Source: DASXTK01 sp050744325 (lineage in GTDB: Bacteria > Actinomycetota > Acidimicrobiia > Acidimicrobiales > VFJN01). Taken from it: a stretch of DNA of 64,000 bases. A program made the position numbers and the translations under genes. The DNA is taken from contig JBOGHK010000168.1 in NCBI GenBank assembly GCA_050744325.1, forward strand, positions 3,013 to 67,012, written 5' to 3'. Under the pieces are notes generated by a model. The model saw only the letters and a program-made list of their open reading frames with translations. It was not told the DNA's origin and did not search any database. Numbering within the stretch: the stretch's first letter is position 1; each line of letters opens with the position of its first letter. Shown piece after piece: positions 52,832 to 61,477 of this stretch.

Positions 52832-53835
52832 GAACCGGTGGGGTCGGCGGGGATCGTGACCGCGACACCAGTCCGGGCACTGGCGATCGCGGCCTCCATG
52901 ACCGCGACCACGGCCAGCGCCTCGTGGCCCCCGGTCTCGACCTTGCCGTCCCCACGGATGGCGGCGGCGAACTCCGCGAGCTGCTCGACGACCGGGTCGG
53001 TGCTCGCCACGTCGACCTCCCGCAGGGTCGACTCGCCGGCCCGCTGGACCATGAGGCGGGCGCCGTCCTGCACGTTGGCCGCCGCACCACCGGTGCCGTG
53101 GACGGCGATCCGGCTGGCCGGCGGCGCGAAGTGGGAGCACAGCAACGTCCCCACCGCGCCTGACAGGAACTCCAACAGCAGCCCGGTGGCGTGGTCGAGC
53201 GGCTCGCCGTCGATCGCCTGCTTGCTGAACGCCGACACCCGGCTGACCGGGCCGAGCAGGTAGTGGAAGGTGTCCACCATGTGGACGCCCAGGCCGGTCA
53301 TCGCCCCCAGCGGGGTCTCGTCCCGGCTGGCCCGCCACGTCGGCGGATAGCCGCTGGAGGTCGTGAAGCTGGCCTCGGCCAGCAGCGGCGTCCCCAGCGA
53401 CCCGTCGTCCAGCAGCTGGCGGATCCGTCGGTTGGGCGCCTGGCGCCGCCGCTGGTGGCCCACCATCAGCACCACCCCCGCGGCCTCCGCGGCAACGACG
53501 GCCTGCTGCGCCTCGGCCACGGTCAACGCCAGGGGCTTCTCGACGAACACGTGGCGGCCTGCGGCCGCGGCCTCGCGGATCTGCCCGAGGTGGGTCGTGT
53601 TGGGCGTCGCGAACAAGACCCCCTCGATGTCGTCCGCCGTCAGCAGCTCGGGCAGCGACGACGCCGGCCGGCAGCCGACCTCGGCGGCGAAGCGCTCGCG
53701 GCTGGCCTCTGTGCGAGCGAAGCACGCGACGACGTCCACCACGCCTGATCGCCCGGCGGCGTCGGCCAGCACCTTGCCCCACCATCCGAGCCCGACCACA
53801 CCGAGCCGGACCGGTCCGTTCGCAGCCGTCGTCAC
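52828..53835 (-). CDS. Gfo/Idh/MocA-family oxidoreductase 1
   Basis: 335 residues. Rossmann LGVVGLGWWGKVLADAAG, the EKP motif HVFVEKPLALT and the C-terminal alpha/beta half beginning LLAEASFTTSSGYP. NAD(P)-dependent sugar, inositol or cyclitol-type oxidoreductase. Last gene of the minus-strand operon HMGL-M24-dikinase-Gfo; 12-nt gap to the dikinase gene. Confidence 0.93.
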   Translation of the reverse strand: MTTAANGPVRLGVVGLGWWGKVLADAAGRSGVVDVVACFARTEASRERFAAEVGCRPASSLPELLTADDIEGVLFATPNTTHLGQIREAAAAGRHVFVEKPLALTVAEAQQAVVAAEAAGVVLMVGHQRRRQAPNRRIRQLLDDGSLGTPLLAEASFTTSSGYPPTWRASRDETPLGAMTGLGVHMVDTFHYLLGPVSRVSAFSKQAIDGEPLDHATGLLLEFLSGAVGTLLCSHFAPPASRIAVHGTGGAAANVQDGARLMVQRAGESTLREVDVASTDPVVEQLAEFAAAIRGDGKVETGGHEALAVVAVMEAAIASARTGVAVTIPADPTGS

Positions 53836-53847
53836 CGGACACCCTCC

Positions 53848-55467
53848 TCAGCGCAGGATCGCGACCCGGCCGGAGTCGCCGTCGACCACGCCGAGCACCG
53901 GCCCGCGGCGGACCACCGCCGCGACGGAGCAGTCCACCACGGCGGGCACGGTCAGCGACCGGGCCACCTCGAACAGGTGGGCGCTGGCGGCACCGCCCAC
54001 GGTCACGACGCCCGCGGCATCCCACAGCAGCGGCGAGAAGTTCGGCAACGGATACTGGGCCACCACGATGTCCCGCGGCCGGATGTGGTCGGTGCGTGTC
54101 AGGCTGTCGACCCAGACCAGGCGGCCCGCGCCGATGCCCCCGACGCTGCCCCGCCCGTGGTACACCTCGCCCTGGAGGGCGGCCACGCCGGCCAGCAGCG
54201 GCTCCCAGCGGTCCCTCCCGCGACGTCCGGTCGTCGTCGCGGCAGCCAGGCGTTCGTACATCCCGAGCAGCCGGGCCGCGGCTCGGGGGTCGACCGGCCG
54301 CAGCTCACGCAACGCCTCGATCGATTCGTTCGGCCGGTCGCTGCGCAGCCGCCGCAACACCAGGCGGGCACGGGCCACGGCCTGCGGCGGCGGCTCGCCC
54401 CACGCCTCGCCGGTCAGCTCGGCGGCGAGCGCCAGTGCCTCCGCCCGTTCCGTGACCGCGCCCCCGTTGATCCGTGGCGGTGTCGTCGTCGCCCGGCGAC
54501 CCACCTCAGCGCCACGCGACGGATCCATCGGGGTGCCGAGCAGGCCGGGCAGCCAGCCGAGCACGAGCTCCTCGCCCAGAGGCCCGGGGTAGCGGTGGGT
54601 CACGCACGCGAGGTCGCGGGCGAACGGGTGGCCCAGGGCGGCAGGGATGGCGACCGGCTCCGGCACTGGGGCGACGGCCGAGGTCTGCACCTGCAGCAGC
54701 ACGACCTGCCCGCCACGCACCGCCCACTCGACCAGGTTGTGACCCAGCTCGGCCTGGACCTGGAGGGCCAGCTCGACGACCCGGCCGAGCACGGCGCCGC
54801 CCATCAGGTCGACGGCCTCCTGGCCGGCCACCGCGCCGTTCTCGACGACCGCTCGCACGCCGGGCACCCAGCCCGCCACGAGGTCGCGTGGCGATCCCTC
54901 GACCGCGGTCACCGTGACCGCGCCCTGGGCGTCGACGGCGGCGGTGCCGCCGAAGTCCGGGGAGATCTCCGGCTGCACCAGCACCCCCATCGGGGCGCTC
55001 CCCGGCTCGATCCCCGTGGCGGCGCAGCGGTCGATGACGTCCGGCGCGAAGCAGGTGGCCCACACGCTCCGGGTGGCCTTGGGGATCTCGTCGCAGGCCA
55101 CCTCGGTCACCGAGGTGAAAGCCCCGGACCACCGGCCGGCACCCTCCAACACGCTGGAGGATCGCACGATCAACGGCTCGGGCAGGCCAGCAGCAGCGGC
55201 AGCAGTGGCGATGTCGGCTTCCAGCGCCGCGTCGAACGGGCCGCGGATGATCGCCAGGCGTGCCGCACCCGAGCCGCCCGACGCCAGCACGGCCTGCCCC
55301 GACGCCAGAGCGTCGACCGACGCGGCAGCCGCGACGACGAAGCCGTCCAGCACCGGGAGCCCTGCCGCCTGGGCGCGTGCCAAACCTGCGCCCTTCGCGC
55401 CGCTGACCCCGACCTCGGTCGCCGAAGGATGGTCCAGGCCGAGGACCCGAGCCGCCACGACGGTCAC
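53848..55467 (-). CDS. Compact PEP-synthase/rifampicin-phosphotransferase-like dikinase
   Basis: 539 residues from the GTG overlapping the M24 stop by 4 nt. N-terminal PPDK-type ATP-binding domain (1-290): GAKGAGLARAQAAGLPVLDG (Lys ~25), PLIVRSSSVLEG (Arg ~105) and LVEWAVRGGQVVLLQVQ, where the usual LQxR ends in Gln. A helical middle (~300-440) follows, then a swivelling phosphohistidine domain (~455-539): VVTVGGAASAHLFEVARSLT, followed by VPAVVD, with His at the phosphotransfer position but an extra residue before it. The PEP/pyruvate TIM barrel of true PEP synthase is absent. The layout is that of rifampicin phosphotransferase and related dikinases that phosphorylate a small molecule via ATP to AMP plus Pi. 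Substrate unknown. Confidence 0.85.
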   Translation of the reverse strand: MTVVAARVLGLDHPSATEVGVSGAKGAGLARAQAAGLPVLDGFVVAAAASVDALASGQAVLASGGSGAARLAIIRGPFDAALEADIATAAAAAGLPEPLIVRSSSVLEGAGRWSGAFTSVTEVACDEIPKATRSVWATCFAPDVIDRCAATGIEPGSAPMGVLVQPEISPDFGGTAAVDAQGAVTVTAVEGSPRDLVAGWVPGVRAVVENGAVAGQEAVDLMGGAVLGRVVELALQVQAELGHNLVEWAVRGGQVVLLQVQTSAVAPVPEPVAIPAALGHPFARDLACVTHRYPGPLGEELVLGWLPGLLGTPMDPSRGAEVGRRATTTPPRINGGAVTERAEALALAAELTGEAWGEPPPQAVARARLVLRRLRSDRPNESIEALRELRPVDPRAAARLLGMYERLAAATTTGRRGRDRWEPLLAGVAALQGEVYHGRGSVGGIGAGRLVWVDSLTRTDHIRPRDIVVAQYPLPNFSPLLWDAAGVVTVGGAASAHLFEVARSLTVPAVVDCSVAAVVRRGPVLGVVDGDSGRVAILR

Positions 55468-56702
55468 CCCGTGCAGGTGATCTCGTCGATGGGGAAGGTC
55501 GAGATCAGCTCGGCACCGGCGTCCTGGACGATCAACATCTCCTCCAGGCGGACCCCGAACTCGTGCAGCTTGCCGTGCTGGGTCTCCAGCGCGAACACCA
55601 TGCCCGGCTGGATCTGCTGGGGATGGTCGAGCGACCAGATGCGCGAGATCACCGGCTGGTCGTACTGGGCCAGGCCCAGCCCGTGGCCCCACAGGTTGGC
55701 GGCGGCCTCGTCCTCCTCCTCGTAGCCCCAGATGTCCTTCGCCGACGGCCACACGGCGGCGATGTCGGCGGTGGTGACGCCCGGCCTCACGGCGGCGATC
55801 GAGTCCTGCAGCCAGGTGTTGGCGACGTCGTAGTACTGCCTCTGCTCGTCGGTCGGCCGCCCGCCCACGCAGTAGGTGCGGTAGACGCAGGACTTGAAGC
55901 CGTTCCAGGTCAGCGCCGCCAGATCGACGATCACCAGGTCACCGGGCCGGATGATGCGGTCGCCGTGGTTGCGCCAGTTCGGCCAGGCGTTGGGCCCGGA
56001 CGACACGATCACGTCCTCGACGTTCTCCATGCCGGGGATGCTGTAGAGGTACTCCATCCCGAACGCCGTGACCTCGTTCTCCGTGAGCCCCGGCTTCAGG
56101 AACTGCGAGAACTCGTAGTGGGTGACGTCGCAGATGGCACCGACGATCCGCATGGCCTTCTGCTCGTTCGAGCTCTTGATCGACCGGGCCTCCATCATCG
56201 GCGTCATGCCGTCGACCCAGTTGATGCCCCGCTGCTCGAATGCCCGGATCATGTTGAGGTCCATGAAGTCGACGCCGAGGGGCTGGTCGCGGACCCCGGC
56301 ATCCTCGAGGTCGTTCAGCAGAGCGTTGGAGAACTTGTCGACCTGGGCGCTCGATGCCGGGCCAGCCGCACCCTTGATCCAGGCGTACGAGTAGCGCACG
56401 TTCTCCTTCGGGATCCAGGGCGAGTGCTCACGGATGTGGTAGCCGATGTCGCCCTGCTCGTAGAGGATCGGTTCCTTGCCCTCGCACAACACGGCGTAGC
56501 GCAGGCCGGGCTTGAGCTGGTTCCAACCCGGCGTCAGCGTCGAGGTCACATAGCGGATGTTCTCGTCGTACATCAGCAGCATGGCGCCGAGTCCGTGGCG
56601 GGACATGGCCTCGCGGGCCCGGCGCAGCCGCCACTCGCGCACCTCCTGCCAGTTGATGCCCTCGCGCCAGTCGGTGCCGAGAACGCCGAACGCTTCCTTC
56701 AT
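55464..56702 (-). CDS. M24-family (Xaa-Pro peptidase/creatinase/DddP fold) protein with altered metal site
   Basis: 412 residues, SD AGAGGAG. N-terminal creatinase-like domain (AREAMSRHGLGAMLLMYDEN, IRYVTSTLT) and C-terminal pita-bread domain. Ligand positions: Asp in GDLVIVDLAALTWNGFKS, then CVYRTY where the canonical SDxTRT Asp is Cys; His in LWGHGLGLAQYD; Glu in VFALETQHGK; Glu in VRLEEMLIV. Members hydrolyse Xaa-Pro peptides, creatine, ectoine or cleave DMSP. Given the gene context, a small-molecule C-N or C-S bond-cleaving enzyme is more likely than a peptidase. Confidence 0.88.
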   Translation of the reverse strand: MKEAFGVLGTDWREGINWQEVREWRLRRAREAMSRHGLGAMLLMYDENIRYVTSTLTPGWNQLKPGLRYAVLCEGKEPILYEQGDIGYHIREHSPWIPKENVRYSYAWIKGAAGPASSAQVDKFSNALLNDLEDAGVRDQPLGVDFMDLNMIRAFEQRGINWVDGMTPMMEARSIKSSNEQKAMRIVGAICDVTHYEFSQFLKPGLTENEVTAFGMEYLYSIPGMENVEDVIVSSGPNAWPNWRNHGDRIIRPGDLVIVDLAALTWNGFKSCVYRTYCVGGRPTDEQRQYYDVANTWLQDSIAAVRPGVTTADIAAVWPSAKDIWGYEEEDEAAANLWGHGLGLAQYDQPVISRIWSLDHPQQIQPGMVFALETQHGKLHEFGVRLEEMLIVQDAGAELISTFPIDEITCTG

Positions 56703-56727
56703 CGAGCACTCCTCTCTGAGTGTCGGC

Positions 56728-57951
56728 TCAGTCGAGCACGCCGTGGACGCACTCGAGGAACTCGTCGTTGTCCAGCAGTCGCTTTGTCGCCAGCGATCGG
56801 GACTTGACCCGCGCCAGGATCTCGAGCACGGCGTCCGCGCCCGGCGCCGCGATGCCGTTACGGTCGAGCCAGACGGCGACGGAGTCCGCGCCCGAGCCCT
56901 TGCCCAACACGATCTCGGGGGGCGACTGGCCCACCAGCTCGGGCCGGAACGGGAAGGCCTCGGTGACCTCGTCGCCCACGTTGCGGACCCAAGTGGCGAT
57001 GATCCCGGACTCGACGTTGAACAGCCGGTGCCCGACGATCGGCCGGTTGGCCGGCTGGGTGACCCCGGCCATCGCCATCACCTCGCGCGAGATGGCTGTG
57101 AAGTGCCCGGTCCTGATGCCGGTGTCCAGCCCGTACATGGTCAGCAACGCCAGGATGGTCTCCTCGGTGGGCGTGTTTCCCGACCGCTCGCCCAGTCCGG
57201 TGACCGACGTCTGGACCACCTCGACACCCTCGGTCACCGCCAGGATCGTGTTGGCGACGCCCATCCCGAAGTCCATGTGGAAGTGGGTCTCCATGGGCAG
57301 GCCCAGACGCTCGCGGGTTTGGCGCACGAAGTAGCCCACAGCATGGGGCGACAGCACGCCGAAGGTGTCGACCAGGGCGACGGCGTCGACGTAGCCGTCG
57401 GTCGCGACCTTGTCCATCATGTCGAGGAACTCGACGATGCTGGCCCGGGTGGCGTCGATGGGGAAGAAGGTCACCTTCAGGCCGTTGTCGCCGGCGAACC
57501 GGGTGGCCTCGATGGCCAGGTCGAGGGCCCGCTCGACCGGCCAGCGGTAGCCCTTCTCGATGAGATGGTGGCTGGAGGGGACCTCCATCACCACGCCGCT
57601 GGCGCCACAGTCGACCGCCAGCTTCACGTCGTCGACCATGCAGCGCGAGAACACGTAGATCTCCGCGTCGAACCCCGCCGCGACGATCCGCCGGACGGCC
57701 TCTTCGTCCGCGGCCGACACCGCGGGTAGCCCGGCTTCTATGCGATGGATGCCGGCGGCGTCGAGCAGCTCGGCGATGCGCAGCTTGTCCTCAGCGGTGA
57801 ACACCACCCCGGCCTGCTGCTCGCCGTCGCGCAGCGTGACGTCGTGCACCTTGAGCGAGGCCGGGAGGTGGAGGTCGCCGATCGCCTCGGGCAGGTAGTT
57901 CCACGGGCTCGAGAACCACTGGTCTGCGATCCATGGCGTTGGCGAACTCAT
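56728..57951 (-). CDS. DRE-TIM metallolyase (HMG-CoA lyase/isopropylmalate-homocitrate synthase-like)
   Basis: 407 residues. HDVTLRDGEQQAGVVF (metal Asp, Arg-Asp), THFHMDFGMGVANTI (HxH), SVTGLGERSGNTPTEE and a C-terminal extension. It catalyses or reverses a Claisen condensation of an acyl-CoA or pyruvate with a keto acid. First gene of the minus-strand operon that continues through M24, dikinase and Gfo/Idh; the leader (57952-58133) contains two AT-rich sites shared with the divergent amidohydrolase. Confidence 0.92.
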   Translation of the reverse strand: MSSPTPWIADQWFSSPWNYLPEAIGDLHLPASLKVHDVTLRDGEQQAGVVFTAEDKLRIAELLDAAGIHRIEAGLPAVSAADEEAVRRIVAAGFDAEIYVFSRCMVDDVKLAVDCGASGVVMEVPSSHHLIEKGYRWPVERALDLAIEATRFAGDNGLKVTFFPIDATRASIVEFLDMMDKVATDGYVDAVALVDTFGVLSPHAVGYFVRQTRERLGLPMETHFHMDFGMGVANTILAVTEGVEVVQTSVTGLGERSGNTPTEETILALLTMYGLDTGIRTGHFTAISREVMAMAGVTQPANRPIVGHRLFNVESGIIATWVRNVGDEVTEAFPFRPELVGQSPPEIVLGKGSGADSVAVWLDRNGIAAPGADAVLEILARVKSRSLATKRLLDNDEFLECVHGVLD

Positions 57952-58013
57952 GATGTGGCCCCCCTTCGGTCAGGGGCTCGTCCGCCTCCTGGACGGCGGC
58001 GGGCTGACCCCTT

Positions 58014-58040
58014 GGTGCACTATATATCATCCATAGCACC
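58014..58040. promoter_or_regulatory. AT-rich operator-like site 3 (divergent promoter at 58 kb)
   Basis: GGTGC at 58014-58018 and GCACC at 58036-58040 flank TGCACTATATATCATCCA (58016-58033); inside, CTAT and ATAG add further symmetry. It lies 63 nt upstream of the HMGL-like start. Confidence 0.55.
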
Positions 58041-58074
58041 ATGCGAAGCTTGCCGCCGAGCGCGGACCACAGAT

Positions 58075-58097
58075 CCTATATGATGTATTTTCCATAG
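58075..58097. promoter_or_regulatory. AT-rich operator-like site 4 (before the second amidohydrolase)
   Basis: CCTATATGATGTATTTTCC is flanked by CTAT/ATAG as in site 3 and shares CTATATGAT. It lies 37 nt before the amidohydrolase ATG. Confidence 0.5.
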
Positions 58098-58133
58098 CTG
58101 GGAGGGCGGTACCCACGGAGGTGGCCACGGCAG

Positions 58134-59180
58134 ATGAGGGCGCACAGGGACGACGGGCCGGTCATCGACATCCACTGCCATCGTGAGTGCCGCCCGGCGG
58201 CCGAGCTGATGAAGGTCGAGGCGGACAGGCTCGGCCATGCTCCCCTCGCCTACGGCAGCGACCTCACCCGCCAGGTCAACCGCCAGCAACTCGACCACCT
58301 CCGCCCCAAGATGGACCGACTCGACGTGCGCCTCGCCGACATGGACCGAGCAGGCATCGACATCCAGGCCGTCGCCGTCGCCGTCTACCAGTACTACTAC
58401 TGGGCGCCGCCCGAGGTGGGGGCCAAGGTCAGCCGGATCGTCAACGACGAGCTGGTCGAGGCCACCGCGAGATACGCCGACCGCTTCGCCCCGTTGGGCA
58501 CGGTCCCGCTCCAGGACACTGACGCAGCCGTCGCCGAGCTGCGCTACTGCATCCACGAGCTGGGCATGCGGGGCCTGGAGATCGACAGCCACGTCGAGGG
58601 CTCCGAGATCGCCGACCCACGACTCGACCCGTTCTGGGCCGAGGTCGAGGCCCTCGCCGCGGTGGTCGTCGTCCACACGAGCGGCCATCACCACATCGAT
58701 CGGCTGGAGGACCACAACTTTCTCAACATCATCGGCCACGCCTACGAGGCGACCCTGGCGACCGCGCACCTCATCTTCAACGGGGTGATGGAGCGCCACC
58801 CCGGCCTGAATATCGTCGTGGTGCACGGTGGCGGCTATCTGCCCGCCTACGCGGGGCGCATCGACCACGGCTGGCGGGCCCGGGCCGACGTCAGCGACGG
58901 CGTTCCCCGGCCGCCGGGTGAGTACCTGCGGAGGTTCTTCTTCGACACCATGGTCTTCGAGCCCGACCAGCTGCGGTTCCTGATCGAGCGCTACGGCGCC
59001 GACCACGTGCTGCTGGGCACCGACTACCCCTACGACATGGGCGACGAGGACCCGTTGGCGTTGATCGGCAGCGTGCCCGGCCTCACCCAGGACCAGGTCG
59101 ACCTGATCAGCGGCGGCAACGCGGCCCGCCTGTTTGGGCTCGTGGACGGAGACATCCCACCCGCGAGGAGGGCCCGATGA
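58134..59180 (+). CDS. Amidohydrolase family (ACMSD-like) protein 2
   Basis: 348 residues, SD CGGAGGTGG. Metal ligands in VIDIHCHRECR, VVVHTSGHHHIDR, VVVHGGGYLPAYAGR and LLGTDYPYDMGDEDPL. Clear paralogue of the 49319 gene but with a different N-terminal loop (QYYYWAPPEV) that would shape another substrate pocket. The stop overlaps the next ATG by 4 nt. Confidence 0.93.
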   Translation: MRAHRDDGPVIDIHCHRECRPAAELMKVEADRLGHAPLAYGSDLTRQVNRQQLDHLRPKMDRLDVRLADMDRAGIDIQAVAVAVYQYYYWAPPEVGAKVSRIVNDELVEATARYADRFAPLGTVPLQDTDAAVAELRYCIHELGMRGLEIDSHVEGSEIADPRLDPFWAEVEALAAVVVVHTSGHHHIDRLEDHNFLNIIGHAYEATLATAHLIFNGVMERHPGLNIVVVHGGGYLPAYAGRIDHGWRARADVSDGVPRPPGEYLRRFFFDTMVFEPDQLRFLIERYGADHVLLGTDYPYDMGDEDPLALIGSVPGLTQDQVDLISGGNAARLFGLVDGDIPPARRAR

Positions 59181-60346
59181 CCAACGGAGGCCACGGACAC
59201 GACAGCACGGTCGGCTCCGGCGGCATCGGGCTGGCGATCGTCGGCTGCGGGGTCGTCGGGCGGGTGCGGGCGCAGCTGGCCCGCGAGTACGCCGGCATCG
59301 ACTGGCTCGGCCTGTGCGACGTGCGCGAGCCAGCGGCCAAACAGCTCGCGGCGGACGTCGACGCCGACTTCGTCACCACCGACAGCGCCGACCTGCTGGC
59401 CCAGCCACAGGTCACGGCGGTGATCGTGGCCACCGACGAGAACGCGCACGTCGAGCCGGTCCTCCAGGCCGTGTCCCACGGCTTCCCCCTGTTCGTCGAG
59501 AAGCCGCTGGCCACCGACCCGGTGGCGTCGGCCCGGGTCCTCACGGCCGTCGAGCAGCGCGGCGTCGACGCGGTCGTGGGCTACACGCAGCGGTTCCGTC
59601 GCCGGTTCCTGGCCGTCAAGCAGCGGCTGCGCGACGGGCAGATCGGCGAGGTGACCAGTGTCGTGACCCGCGCGCTGATGAACCGGATGGTCCCGCAGGC
59701 GACGCTGGCCAAGGTCGGCGACCCCGTCGATCGCACCAGCCTCACGCCGATGGTGGTGTCGGGAACCCACAGCCTGGACATGTGCCTGTGGCTGATGGAG
59801 CCGAAGTCCCCCGTCGAGGTCTACGCCCGCTCGAACGACACGGTGCTCGGCGCGCTGGGCACCAAGGACGCGACCTTCGGCATCTTCACCATGGACGACG
59901 GGGCCATCTTCAGCATGAACATCAGCTGGGCCCTGCCCGAGGTGTGGCCGGGCGCGGTCTACGGGCTCGAGATCGGCATCGTCGGGACACGAGGGGTCAT
60001 CGACATCGAGGACACCCACCGCGATGTGATCGTGGCGTCCGACGTCCCCCAGCCCGCCGGGTATCGCAGCCGCGGCTTCGAGTCCCCTGCCGACCGGTAC
60101 GTCGACTTCGTCGGCAGCTATCCGCCCGGCGACATGTCCGGCGACCTGCTCTGGGGGCCGATGCGGGAGGAGACCGCTACGTGGTTCGGTCGCGTGGCGC
60201 TCGGCCTCGAGACCCCGCACGCGACAGCCGCCGAGGGGCATAGGAACCTGCTGCTGACCATGGCCATGGACCTGTCCGCTCGGACCGGACGCCCGGTCGA
60301 GCTGCCGCTCGACCCCGTGGCGCTGGCGCGCGGCCTCGCATCCTGA
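59177..60346 (+). CDS. Gfo/Idh/MocA-family oxidoreductase 2
   Basis: 389 residues. Rossmann GLAIVGCGVVGRVRAQLA, EKP motif LFVEKPLATDP, GYTQRFRRRFLAVKQRLRDG and the typical His/Asp site VVSGTHSLDMCLWLME. It follows amidohydrolase 2 with a 4-nt overlap and precedes Gfo/Idh/MocA 3 by 41 nt. Confidence 0.93.
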   Translation: MTNGGHGHDSTVGSGGIGLAIVGCGVVGRVRAQLAREYAGIDWLGLCDVREPAAKQLAADVDADFVTTDSADLLAQPQVTAVIVATDENAHVEPVLQAVSHGFPLFVEKPLATDPVASARVLTAVEQRGVDAVVGYTQRFRRRFLAVKQRLRDGQIGEVTSVVTRALMNRMVPQATLAKVGDPVDRTSLTPMVVSGTHSLDMCLWLMEPKSPVEVYARSNDTVLGALGTKDATFGIFTMDDGAIFSMNISWALPEVWPGAVYGLEIGIVGTRGVIDIEDTHRDVIVASDVPQPAGYRSRGFESPADRYVDFVGSYPPGDMSGDLLWGPMREETATWFGRVALGLETPHATAAEGHRNLLLTMAMDLSARTGRPVELPLDPVALARGLAS

Positions 60347-60387
60347 GGACGCAGACCCAGCGGAACCGAGACCAGAGGAGCAGCATC

Positions 60388-61413
60388 ATGGATCAGCTCG
60401 ACGTCGGCGTCATCGGCACCGGTTGGTGTGGCGGGATCCGGGCCGTGGCCTGTGCCGAGAGCCCTGTCGTGCGCGAGGTCCACATCGCCGAGATCGACCT
60501 CGACCGCCTCCAGGAGGTCGCAGCCCGCACCAAGCCGGCCTCGGCCACCGACGACTGGGAGCAGCTGATCGGCAACTGCGACATCGACGCCGTCATGGTC
60601 TCCACAACGCCCGAGTCGCTCCACTACCCGATGGCCAAAGCGGCCCTGGACGCCGGCAAGCACGTGCTGCTGGAAAAGCCCATCGCCCTGACGCTCGACG
60701 AGGCGGACGACCTGGTCGAGACCGCAGAACGCCAGCAGCTCAAGTTCACGATCGGCTACTCGCAGCGGTTCAACGGCAAGCAGGCCATGGTCAAGCGAGC
60801 GGTCACCGACGGCACGCTCGGCAGGCCGACCAGCGTGCTGGTCAGCCGGCACATCGGCCGTTCGCTCGGCGCCAAGATCGGCAACCGGACCAAGCTGTCG
60901 CCCGCGGCGATGGAGGCGACGCACGACATCGACTTCGCCCTGTGGTGCCTCGAACCGCGACGGCCGGTCCGGGTCTACTCGCAGCTCGCGTGGGGTGTCC
61001 GCGAGGCGACGCTCGGCCTTCCCGACAGCCAGATGATCGTGATCACCATGGACGACGGGGTGGTGGTCACCGTCGGCGCCGGCATGTCATTGCCACCCGG
61101 CTACCCGAACGCCGCCACCACCTGGATCGAGGTCATCGGGACCGACGGCGCGATCCTGGTCGACGACAGCCACCGCGACATCGTCCTCAACACCATGGAG
61201 CACGGCGTGCACTTCCCGCTGTCGACGATGCCGGGCGAGAAGGTGGGCGCCACCTACGCCGGCCCCATGGAGCGCGAGACGGTCCACTTCCTCGAGGCCG
61301 TGGCCTACGACCGCCCGGTGATGGTGGCCCCGCGGTCGGCTCGCGTGACGATGGAGGTGTACCTGGCGGCCGACCGTTCAGCCGAGAGCAACCAGGTAGT
61401 CGAGCTGACCTGA
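60388..61413 (+). CDS. Gfo/Idh/MocA-family oxidoreductase 3
   Basis: 341 residues. VGVIGTGWCGGIRAVACAE, HVLLEKPIALTLDEA, GYSQRFNGKQAMVKRAV and the active-site His/Asp in AMEATHDIDFALWCLEP. Closer to Gfo/Idh 2 than to Gfo/Idh 1 (same QRF... and DIDFALW/SLDMCLW layout). Two adjacent paralogues suggest either a heteromer or successive oxidation and reduction of two intermediates. Confidence 0.93.
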   Translation: MDQLDVGVIGTGWCGGIRAVACAESPVVREVHIAEIDLDRLQEVAARTKPASATDDWEQLIGNCDIDAVMVSTTPESLHYPMAKAALDAGKHVLLEKPIALTLDEADDLVETAERQQLKFTIGYSQRFNGKQAMVKRAVTDGTLGRPTSVLVSRHIGRSLGAKIGNRTKLSPAAMEATHDIDFALWCLEPRRPVRVYSQLAWGVREATLGLPDSQMIVITMDDGVVVTVGAGMSLPPGYPNAATTWIEVIGTDGAILVDDSHRDIVLNTMEHGVHFPLSTMPGEKVGATYAGPMERETVHFLEAVAYDRPVMVAPRSARVTMEVYLAADRSAESNQVVELT

Positions 61414-61477
61414 CCAGCTGGGGGACGATCCCGGCGCGGTGCGCGATCAGGTCGCCAATGGGCCGCTCGACGCCACG

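Noticed and set aside
55464..56702. DMSP lyase DddP or ectoine hydrolase assignment
   Set aside because: The fold is shared, but the metal-site Asp is Cys and no osmolyte-pathway neighbours are present; left as M24-family.
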